From NCBI GenBank assembly GCA_000153445.1, contig CH672396.1, positions 847,021 through 911,020 on the forward strand: a stretch of DNA of 64,000 nt, read 5' to 3'. Below the pieces are notes generated by a model, which saw only the letters and a list, made by a program, of their open reading frames with translations, did not search any database and was not told the DNA's origin. Of this stretch, positions 37,797 through 47,351 are shown piece after piece (the first letter of the stretch is position 1; each line of letters begins with the position of its first letter). This stretch comes from a gamma proteobacterium HTCC2207 (GTDB lineage: Bacteria > Pseudomonadota > Gammaproteobacteria > Pseudomonadales > Porticoccaceae). The position numbers and the translations under genes are program-made.

Positions 37797-39233
37797 ATGG
37801 ACAATACATTCTACTGGCACGACTACGAAACCTTTGGTATCAATCCATCCATCGACAGGCCCAGCCAGTTCGCAGGACTGCGCACTGATTTTGATTTAAA
37901 CCCCATTGGCGAACCTCTGGTTATCTACTGCCAACCTCAGCCGGATCTACTGCCCGCGCCCCAGGCCTGTTTAGTCACCGGTATTACCCCTCAGCACGCA
38001 CTAAAGGAAGGCCTTGCCGAACCCGCGTTTATCGAGGCGATCCATCAGCAGATGTCGCGCGCTAACACCTGCAGTGTTGGTTACAACAGTATTCGCTTTG
38101 ACGATGAAGTGACTCGTTACACCCTCTATAGAAATTTTTATGATCCCTATCAGCGGGAGTGGAAAAACGGTAACTCGCGCTGGGATATTATCGACATGCT
38201 GCGCCTCTGCCGGGCGCTGCGCCCCGAGGGCATTGAGTGGCCAGACCATGAACCCGGTCGACCCAGCTTTAGGTTGGAAGATCTGACTGCCGCCAATGGC
38301 TTGGCTCACGAAGCCGCCCACGATGCACTCTCAGATGTCACCGCGACTATTGCTATGGCTAAGCTGGTAAAGGATAAGCAACCGCGACTATTTGACTATG
38401 CACTGCAAAATCGCGGTAAAAAACAAGTCGCCGCAATGCTCGATTTAAAGGCCCGTAAACCGTTTTTTCATATCTCCGGCATGCTTGCCAAAGAACAGTT
38501 GTATGGCGCACTGATGATGCCATTGGCGCAGCACCCAACCAATAGCAATGGCATTATCTGCTTCGATCTCTCCGCCGACCCAGAGGCGCTGGTCAGTCTC
38601 AATGAACATCAGATTCGGGATCGCGTATTTACCGCCAGCGCTGATTTGCCGGAAGGTGCAGAGCGGATTCCTCTCAAAGTCATTCATATTAATAAGGCAC
38701 CGGTAGTGACCACCCATAAGCTAGTGGACACCGCCACGGCCAAACGTCTGGATATTGACCTTGAGCGCTGCGAGCGCAACTGGCAGCGTCTAAGTAGTAT
38801 GGATCTGAGTGACAAGCTGCAGTTGGTATTTCGCGAGCAAAAATTCCCGCCCAAATCTGACGCCGAGCAACAGCTCTACGGCGGTTTCTTGCCAAACCAA
38901 GATAAGGGCCTGCTGGATGATGTGCGGCGCGCCACGGCGAGTGACTTTAGTCAGCAACAATTCTATTTTGCCGATCAGCGTTATAATCAATTACTGTTTA
39001 GCTATCGCGCGCGTTATTTTCCTGAGTCTCTGAGCGCCGAAGAACAGCAGACCTGGCTCGAGAGCTGTCGTTGGCGTCTGACTGATGAGCAGTCCGGTTA
39101 CCTAACTCTGCAGCAAAACCGCAGGACCTTGGACCAATTGCTTGCTGATACCAGCCTCAGTGATCACAAGCGTGGTGTGCTCCAGGCATTGGAGAGTTGG
39201 AGCGCGACGGTGACACAACAGTTTGGACTTTAG
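37797..39233 (+). CDS. sbcB: Exonuclease I (SbcB)
   Basis: Single-strand 3'-5' DNA exonuclease used in recombination and mismatch repair. 478 residues, family length. DEDDh catalytic residues: D9 and E11 in WHDYETFG, the YNSIRFDDE stretch with the third acidic residue, and HDALSDVTAT with the catalytic His and last Asp. The C-terminal exonuclease-I domain and the final helical part (LSAEEQQTWLESCRWRL) are recognisable. An RBS-like GGAGAGG lies before ATG 37797. Confidence 0.96.
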   Translation: MDNTFYWHDYETFGINPSIDRPSQFAGLRTDFDLNPIGEPLVIYCQPQPDLLPAPQACLVTGITPQHALKEGLAEPAFIEAIHQQMSRANTCSVGYNSIRFDDEVTRYTLYRNFYDPYQREWKNGNSRWDIIDMLRLCRALRPEGIEWPDHEPGRPSFRLEDLTAANGLAHEAAHDALSDVTATIAMAKLVKDKQPRLFDYALQNRGKKQVAAMLDLKARKPFFHISGMLAKEQLYGALMMPLAQHPTNSNGIICFDLSADPEALVSLNEHQIRDRVFTASADLPEGAERIPLKVIHINKAPVVTTHKLVDTATAKRLDIDLERCERNWQRLSSMDLSDKLQLVFREQKFPPKSDAEQQLYGGFLPNQDKGLLDDVRRATASDFSQQQFYFADQRYNQLLFSYRARYFPESLSAEEQQTWLESCRWRLTDEQSGYLTLQQNRRTLDQLLADTSLSDHKRGVLQALESWSATVTQQFGL

Positions 39234-39263
39234 TTTGGCGGGTAAACTGAACTGCAGTTGTAA

Positions 39264-39292
39264 TTGAGAAGCACCCGCAAACAGGCTAGAAT
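39264..39292 (+). promoter_or_regulatory. Sigma-70 promoter of pyrB
   Basis: TTGAGA (39264-39269), 17 bases, TAGAAT (39287-39292). Expected start about 39299, giving a leader of only about 23 bases to GTG 39322, too short for a pyrimidine attenuator. Confidence 0.75.
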
Positions 39293-39321
39293 CCGCCAAC
39301 TAAATTGCCCCGAGGTACCGC

Positions 39322-40335
39322 GTGAATTTTACCGGCGCGCATATACTTTCCATCAGCCAATTTCAGCGGCAGGATGTTGAGCAGATTTTCTCTGTAGCAG
39401 ATCGAATGGAACCCTATGCACTGCGCAAAAGGGTTACCCGTGTGCTTGAAGGCGCAATTCTCGGCAATATGTTTTTTGAAGCCAGTACTAGAACCCGGGT
39501 GAGTTTTGGCTCGGCGTTTAATCTGCTTGGCGGCGAAGTGCGGGAGACCGCAGGATTTGAAAGTTCGGCACTGGTTAAGGGGGAATCACTCCAGGACACC
39601 GCTAGGGTATTGTCCGGTTTTAGCGATGTTATCTGCATGCGTCATCCCCAGGAAGGTTCCGTGGCTGACTTTGCCAGCGCCAGTCGAGTGCCGGTAATGA
39701 ACGGTGGCGACGGTGCCAATGAACATCCCACTCAGGCCCTACTTGATCTCTATACCATCGGACGCGAATTACAGGCCAAAGGCCGGACTATTGATGGCTT
39801 GAGAATTGCCATGATTGGCGACCTGCGCCATGGTCGCACCGTGCACTCCCTGAGCAAACTGCTCAGTCTCTACAGCAATATTCAAGTTATGCTGATCTCG
39901 CCAAAAGAACTGGCTCTGCCAGGGGCGATTATTGAGCAGATGCGCAGCGCCGGTGTCACAGTCACGGTCTCCGATGAACTGAACAACAGCATAGCCAATG
40001 TAGATATTGTCTACTCCACACGAATTCAAGAAGAGCGTTTTACCAGCAAAGCCGAAGCGGATTTATACCGTGGCAAGTTTCGTCTTAATCAGGCTATCTA
40101 TACCAAGCACTGCGAGCCAAATACGGTGATCATGCACCCACTGCCAAGAGACTCGCGCAGTGATGCGAACGAACTCGACAGTGATCTGGATAATAATCCC
40201 AATCTAGCGATTTTTCGTCAGACCGATAATGGCCTGCTGATTCGTATGGCGCTGTTTGCACTGGTACTTGATGTTGTGGATAAGGTGGACGATTTCTCCC
40301 GCGAGGTGCACTGGTACAACTCTCGACAACAGTAA
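39322..40335 (+). CDS. pyrB: PyrB, aspartate carbamoyltransferase
   Basis: Joins carbamoyl phosphate and aspartate, the first committed pyrimidine step. Starts at GTG 39322; 337 residues. Carbamoyl-phosphate site STRTR at 55-59, plus GESLQDT, HPTQALLDLYT and HPLPRDSR with the aspartate-site residues. No regulatory-chain gene (pyrI) and no inactive dihydroorotase (pyrC') follows; the next 199 bases are non-coding and then an acyltransferase begins. So it may act alone or with subunits encoded elsewhere. Confidence 0.96.
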   Translation: MNFTGAHILSISQFQRQDVEQIFSVADRMEPYALRKRVTRVLEGAILGNMFFEASTRTRVSFGSAFNLLGGEVRETAGFESSALVKGESLQDTARVLSGFSDVICMRHPQEGSVADFASASRVPVMNGGDGANEHPTQALLDLYTIGRELQAKGRTIDGLRIAMIGDLRHGRTVHSLSKLLSLYSNIQVMLISPKELALPGAIIEQMRSAGVTVTVSDELNNSIANVDIVYSTRIQEERFTSKAEADLYRGKFRLNQAIYTKHCEPNTVIMHPLPRDSRSDANELDSDLDNNPNLAIFRQTDNGLLIRMALFALVLDVVDKVDDFSREVHWYNSRQQ

Positions 40336-40428
40336 AATCCCTAACAATAGCGCGCCTATTACCATCAGGTTGAGATGTTTTTTTGTTTCTAGTGTTCAAT
40401 TGAGCAGCCCCAAAGCCAAAAAGTAAAA

Positions 40429-40503
40429 AGCTCTAAGATAAAGAGCTCTAAGATAAAGAGCTCTAAGATAGCGAGCTCTAAGATAACGAGCTCAACAATA
40501 AAG
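40429..40503 (+). repeat. 5 x 15-bp tandem repeat upstream of the acyltransferase gene
   Basis: Consensus AGCTCTAAGATAAAG; units 1 and 2 identical, 3 and 4 one to two changes, 5 more diverged. Each junction makes the palindrome GAGCTC. The array ends 32 bases before ATG 40535, so it lies in the promoter or leader. Confidence 0.95.
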
Positions 40504-40534
40504 GGCGCAGGCAAAGAGTACTTTAGAGGTTTCA

Positions 40535-41734
40535 ATGAGTGAATTTGACGATATTCGTCCCTACAACGACAGTGAAGTGCCCGCGGTTATTGCGCGCCTG
40601 ATTGCCAGTCCGGAATTTATCGACCTATTGCTATCGAGACGTGCGCCGCTGCTCGCAAAGGTCTTCCCCTGGCTGATGCGTCCGCTTCTGCGCCGGGCTC
40701 TATCCAAAGCCGCAAAAAATATCCATACGGTCGCCGACCTACAACGCTACCTAACGGTATCGTTGAAAGCGCTGATCGACAAAACCACCGATGGTTTCAG
40801 CTTTAGTGGTGCGGAAAAGCTCGACCCGACAAAATCTTATCTATTTCTGAGCAATCATCGCGATATTGCCATGGATCCAGCAATGGTTAATCTGGCGCTG
40901 ATCGAGAGCGGCATGGACACATTGCGCATCGCGATTGGCGATAATCTGCTGAGCAAGCCATTTGCCTCTGATCTGATGAGGGTTAATCGCAGCTTTATTG
41001 TGAAGCGCAATATTAGTGGGCGGCGGGAAAAACTCACTGAACTGAAAAAGCTCTCCGGGTATATCCGTCACTCGATTGCTCAAGAGGGTGTATCGATTTG
41101 GATCGCCCAACGCGAAGGCCGTGCCAAAGACGGTGAGGATCGCACCGAAACCGCATTGTTAAAAATGCTCGCCCTGTCTAAAGATAAAGAGCAGAGCTTT
41201 GCTCAAGCCATAGGTGAGCTCTCTATAGTGCCGGTAAGCATTTCCTATGAGTACGATCCCTGTGATGTAGATAAGGGACGTGAGCTATTCGCCAAACAGA
41301 ATGGTCGCGAATATATCAAAGACGAGTTTGAGGATCTCGACACTATCCAGAAGGGATTGGTGGGCTATAAAGGACGCGTGCATGTGGCCTTTGGTCAGGC
41401 TTTTAATTACGAGCTTGGTAGCGAAATTGGTAGCGAAATTAATAGCCAACTCAACGAGCAACTAGAGAATGCCGACAAACTCGCGGCAGCCATCGACCAA
41501 CAGGTCTACAGTCAATATAAACTTTTCCCGAGTAATATTATCGCCTACCAAATGCTCGGTAAAACCGATGGCTTGGAGCGGGTTAAGCAGCTTTGGCCCG
41601 ACTGTGATTGGTTTGATGTGGAAGCCGTTTTCAACAGCCAGTTAAATGCCGCGCCGCGCAAATATCGCGATATTATGACCCAGAGCTACGCCGCACCTGT
41701 ATCAAATTATTTACAGGCAACACAGGGATGTTAA
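40535..41734 (+). CDS. PlsC-like glycerolipid acyltransferase
   Basis: Probable 1-acyl-glycerol-3-phosphate-type acyltransferase on the cytoplasmic face of the inner membrane. 399 residues, longer than PlsC. The catalytic H-x4-D motif is in SNHRDIAMDP (about residue 107), followed by block III/IV-like IAQREGRAKDGEDRT and VPVSISYEYDPCD. A 12-base duplication inserts GSEI twice at about 295-302, in a loop. Exact substrate unknown. It ends four bases before the DinG-like start. Confidence 0.82.
   Translation: MSEFDDIRPYNDSEVPAVIARLIASPEFIDLLLSRRAPLLAKVFPWLMRPLLRRALSKAAKNIHTVADLQRYLTVSLKALIDKTTDGFSFSGAEKLDPTKSYLFLSNHRDIAMDPAMVNLALIESGMDTLRIAIGDNLLSKPFASDLMRVNRSFIVKRNISGRREKLTELKKLSGYIRHSIAQEGVSIWIAQREGRAKDGEDRTETALLKMLALSKDKEQSFAQAIGELSIVPVSISYEYDPCDVDKGRELFAKQNGREYIKDEFEDLDTIQKGLVGYKGRVHVAFGQAFNYELGSEIGSEINSQLNEQLENADKLAAAIDQQVYSQYKLFPSNIIAYQMLGKTDGLERVKQLWPDCDWFDVEAVFNSQLNAAPRKYRDIMTQSYAAPVSNYLQATQGC
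41417..41440 (+). repeat. 2 x 12-bp in-frame duplication in the acyltransferase gene
   Basis: GGTAGCGAAATT twice, encoding G-S-E-I twice. Confidence 0.9.
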
Positions 41735-41738
41735 TTTT

Positions 41739-43838
41739 TTGTTAGACGCAGACGTTAGAGAGACAATCCAGCAGGGCTATCGGAAATTCTTAAAGTCCCG
41801 TGATCTGAGTCCGCGTCTCGGACAAAAACAGATGATCGCCACTGTGGCCAACGCCCTCAGTGATAATGACCCGGACAAGCGCCTCGCTGTGGTTGAAGCG
41901 GGCACAGGTACAGGTAAAACCGTCGGCTATTTAATCGCCGCCCTGCCAATCGCCCGGGCCCTAAAGAAGACAGTGGTCGTCGCCACCGGCACCATAGCCC
42001 TGCAAGAACAGTTAATTCACAAAGACCTTCCCGAACTACTCGAAGCCTGTGGCTGGGACCACAGCTGTGCTCTGGTTAAAGGCCGTGGCCGCTATGCCTG
42101 TAACCTAAAAATGGAACAGTGCCTCGACGCAATCAAGTCCAAGGATGCCGGGCTATTTCTATTTGAAGATGAAGTCGCTTTTAATCCCAATGTACAAACC
42201 GAAGATCTCTATCGCGAAATGTCCGATGCGTTAGCCGAAGGCACCTGGGATGGCGATCGCGATTCCTGGGAATCGCGCATTCAAGATGTGGAATGGCGTG
42301 CCCTGACCATTGACCGCCGTCAGTGCAGTGGCCGTCGCTGTCGCTTTGTTAATCAATGCGCCTTTTTTAATGCCCGCAATGAGCTTGAAGAGAGTGAGTG
42401 CATAGTTGCCAATCACGATCTGGTGATGGCTGATTTAGCTCTTGGAGGCGGTGCGATTCTGCCGCCACCAGAGGATTGCATCTATATCTTCGATGAAGGT
42501 CATCGCATAGGCGACACCGCGATTCGTCACTTCGGTGCCGAGTGTCGTGTCAATAACAGTATTACCTGGCTTGAGCGCCTGCAGAAACAGTGTAAAGGGC
42601 AGGTTCCAGTATTTGAAAAAGACACCGCATTGGCCGAGCAATTACCGCGCCTCGAAAAAGGTGCGACAAAAATAATTGAGTTGCTTAATGTTGCCTATCC
42701 GATACTTCAGCAAGCATTGGAATCCGCCGACTATCCCGAGGACGGGCGCTACAGATACGCCAATGGTGATATAGGTGAGGGTCTTCGCGATATCGCCTCG
42801 CAACTGGCCAAGCAAACCAGTGCTTGGCTCGGGCGGCTCGAAGTGCTGGTTGATACCCTAAACGATGCCCTAGGTGACAAGCAGTACCCAATACCGGCTC
42901 CAGATGTTGAACTGTTTTATCAGCAGGCCGGCAGTTGGCAGTCGCGAGCGGAACAGCTGTTAGCCCTGTGGGATAGATTACAGCGCGAAATAAAAACCGG
43001 CGATATGCCGTTAGCCTGTTGGTTGCGCCTCGATGACAGTGGCAACAATGTGGATATCTCCGTTAATGCCAGCCCGATTCAGGCGGCGGAATTATTGCGC
43101 GATGTACTTTGGGGCAGTTGCTATGCCTCGGTAGTGACCTCGGCGACACTACGCGCATTGGGGTCATTTCAAACCTTGCAGCGCGAGACTGGCATTCCGG
43201 ATTTCGCCCATTTTATGACCGTCGCTGGCGCCTTTGACTATCAGCAGGCGGCAGTGATTCGCGTGCCCGCGGATGCCGTTGAAGGCAATCAAACAGACGC
43301 GCACACCCGATATATTATTGATCATTTCGCCGAGTACGAGGAGCCCCACTGTGGCACCTTGGTATTGTTCTCATCCCGGCGACAGATGGAGCAGGTCTAC
43401 GACGATCTCTCCAGTGAGCTGCAGAAGAATATTTTGATTCAGGGCCAACTGTCTAATCGCGAAATGGTGCGCCTGCATAAAGAGCGCATTGATCAGGGCC
43501 GTACTAGTGTTTTGATGGGATTGGCCAGCTTTGCCGAGGGCGTAGATCTGCCTGGGGATTACTGCCGCCATGTGGTAATTGCCAAGCTACCTTTTGCGGT
43601 GCCAGATGACCCCTTGCACGAGGCCTTATCTGAGTGGATTGAAGCCGGTGGCGGCAATTCGTTTTTTGATATTTCGCTACCCATAGCCTCTCTGAGACTG
43701 GTTCAGGCCTGCGGTCGACTATTGCGCACCGAAAAAGATACCGGCACCGTCACTATCCTCGATAAACGTTTAATCACTAAACGTTACGGTACTCAGTTAT
43801 TAAACGGGCTACCGCCTTTCCGTCGTGAGATTGGTTAG
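41739..43838 (+). CDS. dinG: DinG-like ATP-dependent DNA helicase (XPD family)
   Basis: Superfamily 2 iron-sulphur helicase of the XPD/DinG type, unwinding 5'-3' and thought to resolve R-loops and other blocks. Starts at TTG 41739, with AGGGA about ten bases upstream; 699 residues. Walker A EAGTGTGKT at about 53-61; Fe-S cysteines at C121, C196, C201 and C207, the same spacing as in E. coli DinG; DEGH box in IFDEGHRIGD; C-terminal motifs GLASFAEGVDLPG and QACGRLLRTEKD. YoaA is an alternative name for this branch. A yqcC-like gene follows. Confidence 0.9.
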   Translation: MLDADVRETIQQGYRKFLKSRDLSPRLGQKQMIATVANALSDNDPDKRLAVVEAGTGTGKTVGYLIAALPIARALKKTVVVATGTIALQEQLIHKDLPELLEACGWDHSCALVKGRGRYACNLKMEQCLDAIKSKDAGLFLFEDEVAFNPNVQTEDLYREMSDALAEGTWDGDRDSWESRIQDVEWRALTIDRRQCSGRRCRFVNQCAFFNARNELEESECIVANHDLVMADLALGGGAILPPPEDCIYIFDEGHRIGDTAIRHFGAECRVNNSITWLERLQKQCKGQVPVFEKDTALAEQLPRLEKGATKIIELLNVAYPILQQALESADYPEDGRYRYANGDIGEGLRDIASQLAKQTSAWLGRLEVLVDTLNDALGDKQYPIPAPDVELFYQQAGSWQSRAEQLLALWDRLQREIKTGDMPLACWLRLDDSGNNVDISVNASPIQAAELLRDVLWGSCYASVVTSATLRALGSFQTLQRETGIPDFAHFMTVAGAFDYQQAAVIRVPADAVEGNQTDAHTRYIIDHFAEYEEPHCGTLVLFSSRRQMEQVYDDLSSELQKNILIQGQLSNREMVRLHKERIDQGRTSVLMGLASFAEGVDLPGDYCRHVVIAKLPFAVPDDPLHEALSEWIEAGGGNSFFDISLPIASLRLVQACGRLLRTEKDTGTVTILDKRLITKRYGTQLLNGLPPFRREIG

Positions 43839-43868
43839 CTATTTTCGGGTTTAAAGAGTTGAGGGGGA

Positions 43869-44273
43869 ATGTCCATGAGCACGCGTCACAATGAATTGGG
43901 CAATCTGCTTTTTGAACTGGAAAAAGAACTTCGCGAAGCACAGCTATGGGGCAAGCAGAGTCCAGCGCCCGAGGCGCTACTCAGTACCGAACCCTTCTCA
44001 ATTGATCTGCTTACCTTCACCGAGTGGCTGCAGTTTATTTTCTTGCCCAGGATGTATGCCACTATCGAGGCGGCCGAAGAGTTGCCCGAGACCTGCAGTA
44101 TCGCACCTATGGCAGAACAGTTTTTTAGTGCTGAGGAAGCCTCTTTGAAGACGTCCCCAAAAACGTCAGTGGAAAGCCCTAAAGAGAACACAAATAAAAA
44201 CGCCGGAAAAACTGATCGAAAATCAATTATCCGGCGTCTCGCTGCGATCGATCGCTTTATTAGCGATCAGTAG
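43869..44273 (+). CDS. yqcC: YqcC family protein
   Basis: Small cytoplasmic protein of the YqcC (DUF446) family, function unknown. 134 residues; ATG 43869, with a second ATG two codons in. The family core is the first 90 residues: ELEKELREAQLWGKQSPAPEALLSTEPF ... FTEWLQFIFLPRMYATIE. The tail (SPKTSVESPKENTNKN) is hydrophilic and not conserved. Its last 14 bases overlap the 3' end of the convergent DEAD-box gene. Confidence 0.85.
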   Translation: MSMSTRHNELGNLLFELEKELREAQLWGKQSPAPEALLSTEPFSIDLLTFTEWLQFIFLPRMYATIEAAEELPETCSIAPMAEQFFSAEEASLKTSPKTSVESPKENTNKNAGKTDRKSIIRRLAAIDRFISDQ

Positions 44274-46119
44274 CTGGGCGTTTGCGTGGCTTTCTCGGCT
44301 CTGAGTCGGAACCGCGATGCGCTTTTGGCTTGCCCTTGAAGGCAGGCTTATCTCGCTTACCTTTAAAGGCAGGCTTCGCATCACGTTGTTCGCCGGCAGT
44401 GCCGTTATCAACGCTAATTTTTAAGGGTTTCTGACAGACGCGCACCTTGTAGAGATGGTCAAATAACTCTTTCGGCATGCCTTCGGGCAGATCAACTGTG
44501 CTGTGGTTGTCATGCAATTTGATATGGCCAATAAACTGCGCATCGATCTGCGCTTCATTGGCAATCGCGCCAACAATATTTTTTGGTGACACATCATCAT
44601 TGCGGCCTACCTCGATGCGGTAGGTAATCATGGCAACATCATTGCCTTCATTGTCAGTCATTGGCGCTTTGTCACGCGCAGCCTTGGGGGCGCGATCAGG
44701 ACGCTGACGTTCGCTTCGATCGCTGCGGTCATTTCTTTCATTGCGCTCGCGAGGCTTGCGATCATTCGAGCGATCTTTGTTCGATGCTCTGGGGGTATCT
44801 ATAGCAACCATTTTCGGAAACAGCGGACGCTCTTTCTGAGCTTCAAAAGCCAGAGCCGCAGCCAGTAGGGTCATGTCGATATCATGCTCAGCGGCCACTT
44901 CTTTAACCAGCGAGTGAAACTTATCCAGTTTGGTCGACTTGCACATACCCACCAACTGCTCTTTAAACTGCTCAACGCGCTGACCACTAACTTCTTCATT
45001 GCTTGGCAGGTTAAACGAGCTAATTGGCTGACGCGTCGACTTCTCAATCGAGCGCAGCATGCGGGTTTCTTTCTGGGTAACAAACATGATCGCTTTACCT
45101 TCGCGACCGGCACGTCCAGTTCGACCGATACGGTGAACGTAGGACTCATTGTCGTAGGGAACGTCATAGTTGATTACATGACTGATACGCTCAACGTCCA
45201 AACCGCGAGCGGCGACGTCAGTGGCCACAACTATATCCAGCTGGCCTTTCTTTAAGCGATTGATGGTGCGCTCGCGCACTGTCTGAGTCAGATCACCATT
45301 GAGCGCCGCTGAGGAAAATCCGCGAGCTTCAAGCTTTTCAGCAATTTCCAGTGTCGAGGATTTGGTGCGCACAAAAATAATCATGCCATCAAACTGTTCA
45401 ACATCGAGAATCCGGGTAAGGGCATCCATCTTCTGGTGGCCTTTAACCATCAGGTGAGACTGGGCAATACGTTCAACAGTCTTGGTCTTGTTCTCAATAC
45501 TGACCACTTCGGCATCACCGAGATACTTATCGGCAACACGCTTGATTGCCGGTGGCATAGTGGCGGAGAACAGAGTGCGCTGACACTCAGGCGGTGTTTT
45601 AGCCAAAATAGTTTCGACATCATCAATAAAGCCCATGCGCAACATCTCATCGGCTTCGTCCAAGATCAGACCTTTGATCTGACTGAGGTCCAAACTGCGA
45701 CGACGCAAATGGTCAAGCATACGACCAGGAGTACCAACGACTACCTGAGCACCGCGCTTTAAACCGCGTAGCTGGCCACCAATATCTGCACCACCGTAGA
45801 TCGGCAGAACGTGGAAACCTTTGATATGTTTGGCGTAGCTTTGGAACGCTTCTGCCACCTGAATCGCCAATTCGCGAGTCGGGGTCAGCACCAAAACCTG
45901 AGGTGTTTTTTGTTTCTCATCCAGCTTGCTCAAAAAAGGCAGTGCAAATGCAGCAGTCTTGCCAGTACCCGTCTGGGCTGTACCTAGAAGGTTTTTACCC
46001 TCCAGCAGGATCGGAATGCTCGCCTCTTGAACGGGAGAGGGTTGCTCGTAACCGAGTTGCTGAACGGCTTTGAGGACGGGGGCAGAAATACCCAGTGATG
46101 CGAAGTCAACGGACGACAT
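44260..46119 (-). CDS. deaD: DEAD-box RNA helicase, DeaD/CsdA type
   Basis: RNA helicase for ribosome assembly and mRNA turnover, important in the cold. 619 residues. Walker A AQTGTGKT at 48-55, DEAD at 154-157, SAT, and the HRIGRTGRAGREGKA motif VI. After the RecA-like core comes a basic/Arg-Asn-Asp-Arg-rich linker (RKPRERNERNDRSDRSER), a DbpA-type RNA-binding domain (RIEVGRNDDVSPKNIVGAIANEA) and a Lys/Arg tail. The length and linker fit DeaD rather than RhlB/E. Convergent with yqcC. Confidence 0.93.
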   Translation of the reverse strand: MSSVDFASLGISAPVLKAVQQLGYEQPSPVQEASIPILLEGKNLLGTAQTGTGKTAAFALPFLSKLDEKQKTPQVLVLTPTRELAIQVAEAFQSYAKHIKGFHVLPIYGGADIGGQLRGLKRGAQVVVGTPGRMLDHLRRRSLDLSQIKGLILDEADEMLRMGFIDDVETILAKTPPECQRTLFSATMPPAIKRVADKYLGDAEVVSIENKTKTVERIAQSHLMVKGHQKMDALTRILDVEQFDGMIIFVRTKSSTLEIAEKLEARGFSSAALNGDLTQTVRERTINRLKKGQLDIVVATDVAARGLDVERISHVINYDVPYDNESYVHRIGRTGRAGREGKAIMFVTQKETRMLRSIEKSTRQPISSFNLPSNEEVSGQRVEQFKEQLVGMCKSTKLDKFHSLVKEVAAEHDIDMTLLAAALAFEAQKERPLFPKMVAIDTPRASNKDRSNDRKPRERNERNDRSDRSERQRPDRAPKAARDKAPMTDNEGNDVAMITYRIEVGRNDDVSPKNIVGAIANEAQIDAQFIGHIKLHDNHSTVDLPEGMPKELFDHLYKVRVCQKPLKISVDNGTAGEQRDAKPAFKGKRDKPAFKGKPKAHRGSDSEPRKPRKRPATDR

Positions 46120-46283
46120 TAATTTACCTGTGCTTGGGGAGTTTTGGGCCCCGGATTAAGAGGCGGCGGAGTATACGCCTAAGTGACTCTTTTTTATAGT
46201 TTTTTCGGGGTTGTTTTTGTTGCAATGAAGGAAGCAATACAGGCGTCAGTTAGAGATGGCGGAGCCGCTTTTTGAGTTCGGTA

Positions 46284-46751
46284 TTAACGCATGATTTCAA
46301 CCACTACCTCGGTCTTTACTGAATTAGCGATAAAGCACTGATCATGTGATTGATGGTGCATCATTTCCAGCTGATCCAATGACGGTTGTTTATCACCACC
46401 AAAAGTCGCCTCTGGGCGAAGAGAGACTTTGGTCATCGACATCTTACCCTCGTTATCTTTCTCCATAATGCCAATCGCGTTATCAATATACTGATCAATC
46501 ACAAAGCCTCTTTTTCCCGCGATAGCGAGAAAAAACAGCATATGACAGCTGGAAAGTGAGGCAATAAACGCCTCTTCTGGATCTACATTGGCCTCGATTT
46601 AATAGGGTAGTGGCACAATTGATGGGGCCGAAGAGGCAGCAACAACTGCGCCGCCGTCAAATGCCCAGGTATGGCCGCGGCTGTATTTATTGTCTGTGAA
46701 GGTCTCTTCGAGTTGGCGCTTCCAGACTACTTTTACGCTATGTTCTGACAT
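46284..46751 (-). pseudogene. OsmC-family peroxidase gene interrupted by an in-frame TAA
   Basis: Read from ATG 46751 the frame codes an OsmC-type protein of 155 residues, but codon 51 is TAA (46601-46599): ...SIVPLPY-stop-IEANVDPEEAFIASLSSCHMLFFLA. The reading frame continues unbroken on both sides, so one base change is enough (TCA Ser to TAA, for example). OsmC proteins reduce organic hydroperoxides with two cysteines; one (SSCHML) is visible, while a second catalytic Cys is not, so it may be an OsmC relative. Shares a transcript with the paiB-like gene 12 bases upstream. A recent pseudogene or a sequencing error; internal reinitiation would give only an 85-residue piece. Confidence 0.85.
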
Positions 46752-46763
46752 TTCCTTGCCTCA

Positions 46764-47351
46764 CTATTGTTTGTTTGTGGCTTTAACTGCATCGGCAAGA
46801 GCCTTTGATCCTCTGGCCTCTAAATGTTCAATCACACTGCCCACGTCCTGCTCTGATCTATTTTGACTGAGCTTATATTTGCACTGAATATCTGTGATTT
46901 CTACTTCAAAGCCAACGATATGTTTCAGCATTCCCGCGTTATATTCGGGTTCCCAATAGGTCTCAAAGGCTTTTTCATACTTATTACTCAGAGTGTCGAC
47001 AATGGTTTTCACTGCATCCAGCTGCGGAATGACTTTACAAACTCCATAGATATGTACTGCCTGATAATCCCACGTGGGAACCCCCGGATTTATATACCAA
47101 GACGGCGAGATATAACCATGTGGCCCCTCCAACGTTATCAGCACTTCCTGCTCATTGATCTCATTACACTGGGGATTATGTCTAGCGAAATGGCCGAGAA
47201 TTTTTTGCCTGTCATCGCTGACTAGAAAGGGGAGATGGCTTGAGAATAACTTTCCCTTGAGGGTTGAGATAATTTGCCCGAATGCATGGTGTTCAATAAA
47301 AGCGAAAATTTCATCGCGATCAGTGATATGAAAATGCTTAGGTATATACAT
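46764..47351 (-). CDS. PaiB-like FMN-binding protein
   Basis: 195 residues of the PaiB / FMN-binding negative regulator family: split-barrel flavin-binding fold related to pyridoxamine-phosphate oxidases. Signatures: MYIPKHFHITDRDEIFAFI at the start, LFSSHLPFLV, GHFARHNPQ, GYISPSWY and PTWDYQAVHIYG. The Bacillus member represses sporulation and protease genes, but in proteobacteria the role is unclear. Upstream of the broken osmC-like gene. Confidence 0.88.
   Translation of the reverse strand: MYIPKHFHITDRDEIFAFIEHHAFGQIISTLKGKLFSSHLPFLVSDDRQKILGHFARHNPQCNEINEQEVLITLEGPHGYISPSWYINPGVPTWDYQAVHIYGVCKVIPQLDAVKTIVDTLSNKYEKAFETYWEPEYNAGMLKHIVGFEVEITDIQCKYKLSQNRSEQDVGSVIEHLEARGSKALADAVKATNKQ

Noticed and set aside
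39234..39321. Pyrimidine attenuator before pyrB
   Set aside because: A good sigma-70 promoter gives a leader of about 23 bases, too short for a leader peptide and terminator.
46599..46601. Programmed readthrough or selenocysteine in the OsmC gene
   Set aside because: The codon is TAA, not TGA, there is no recoding structure that I can see, and the family has Ser or a similar residue at this place. A plain nonsense change or sequencing error is simpler.
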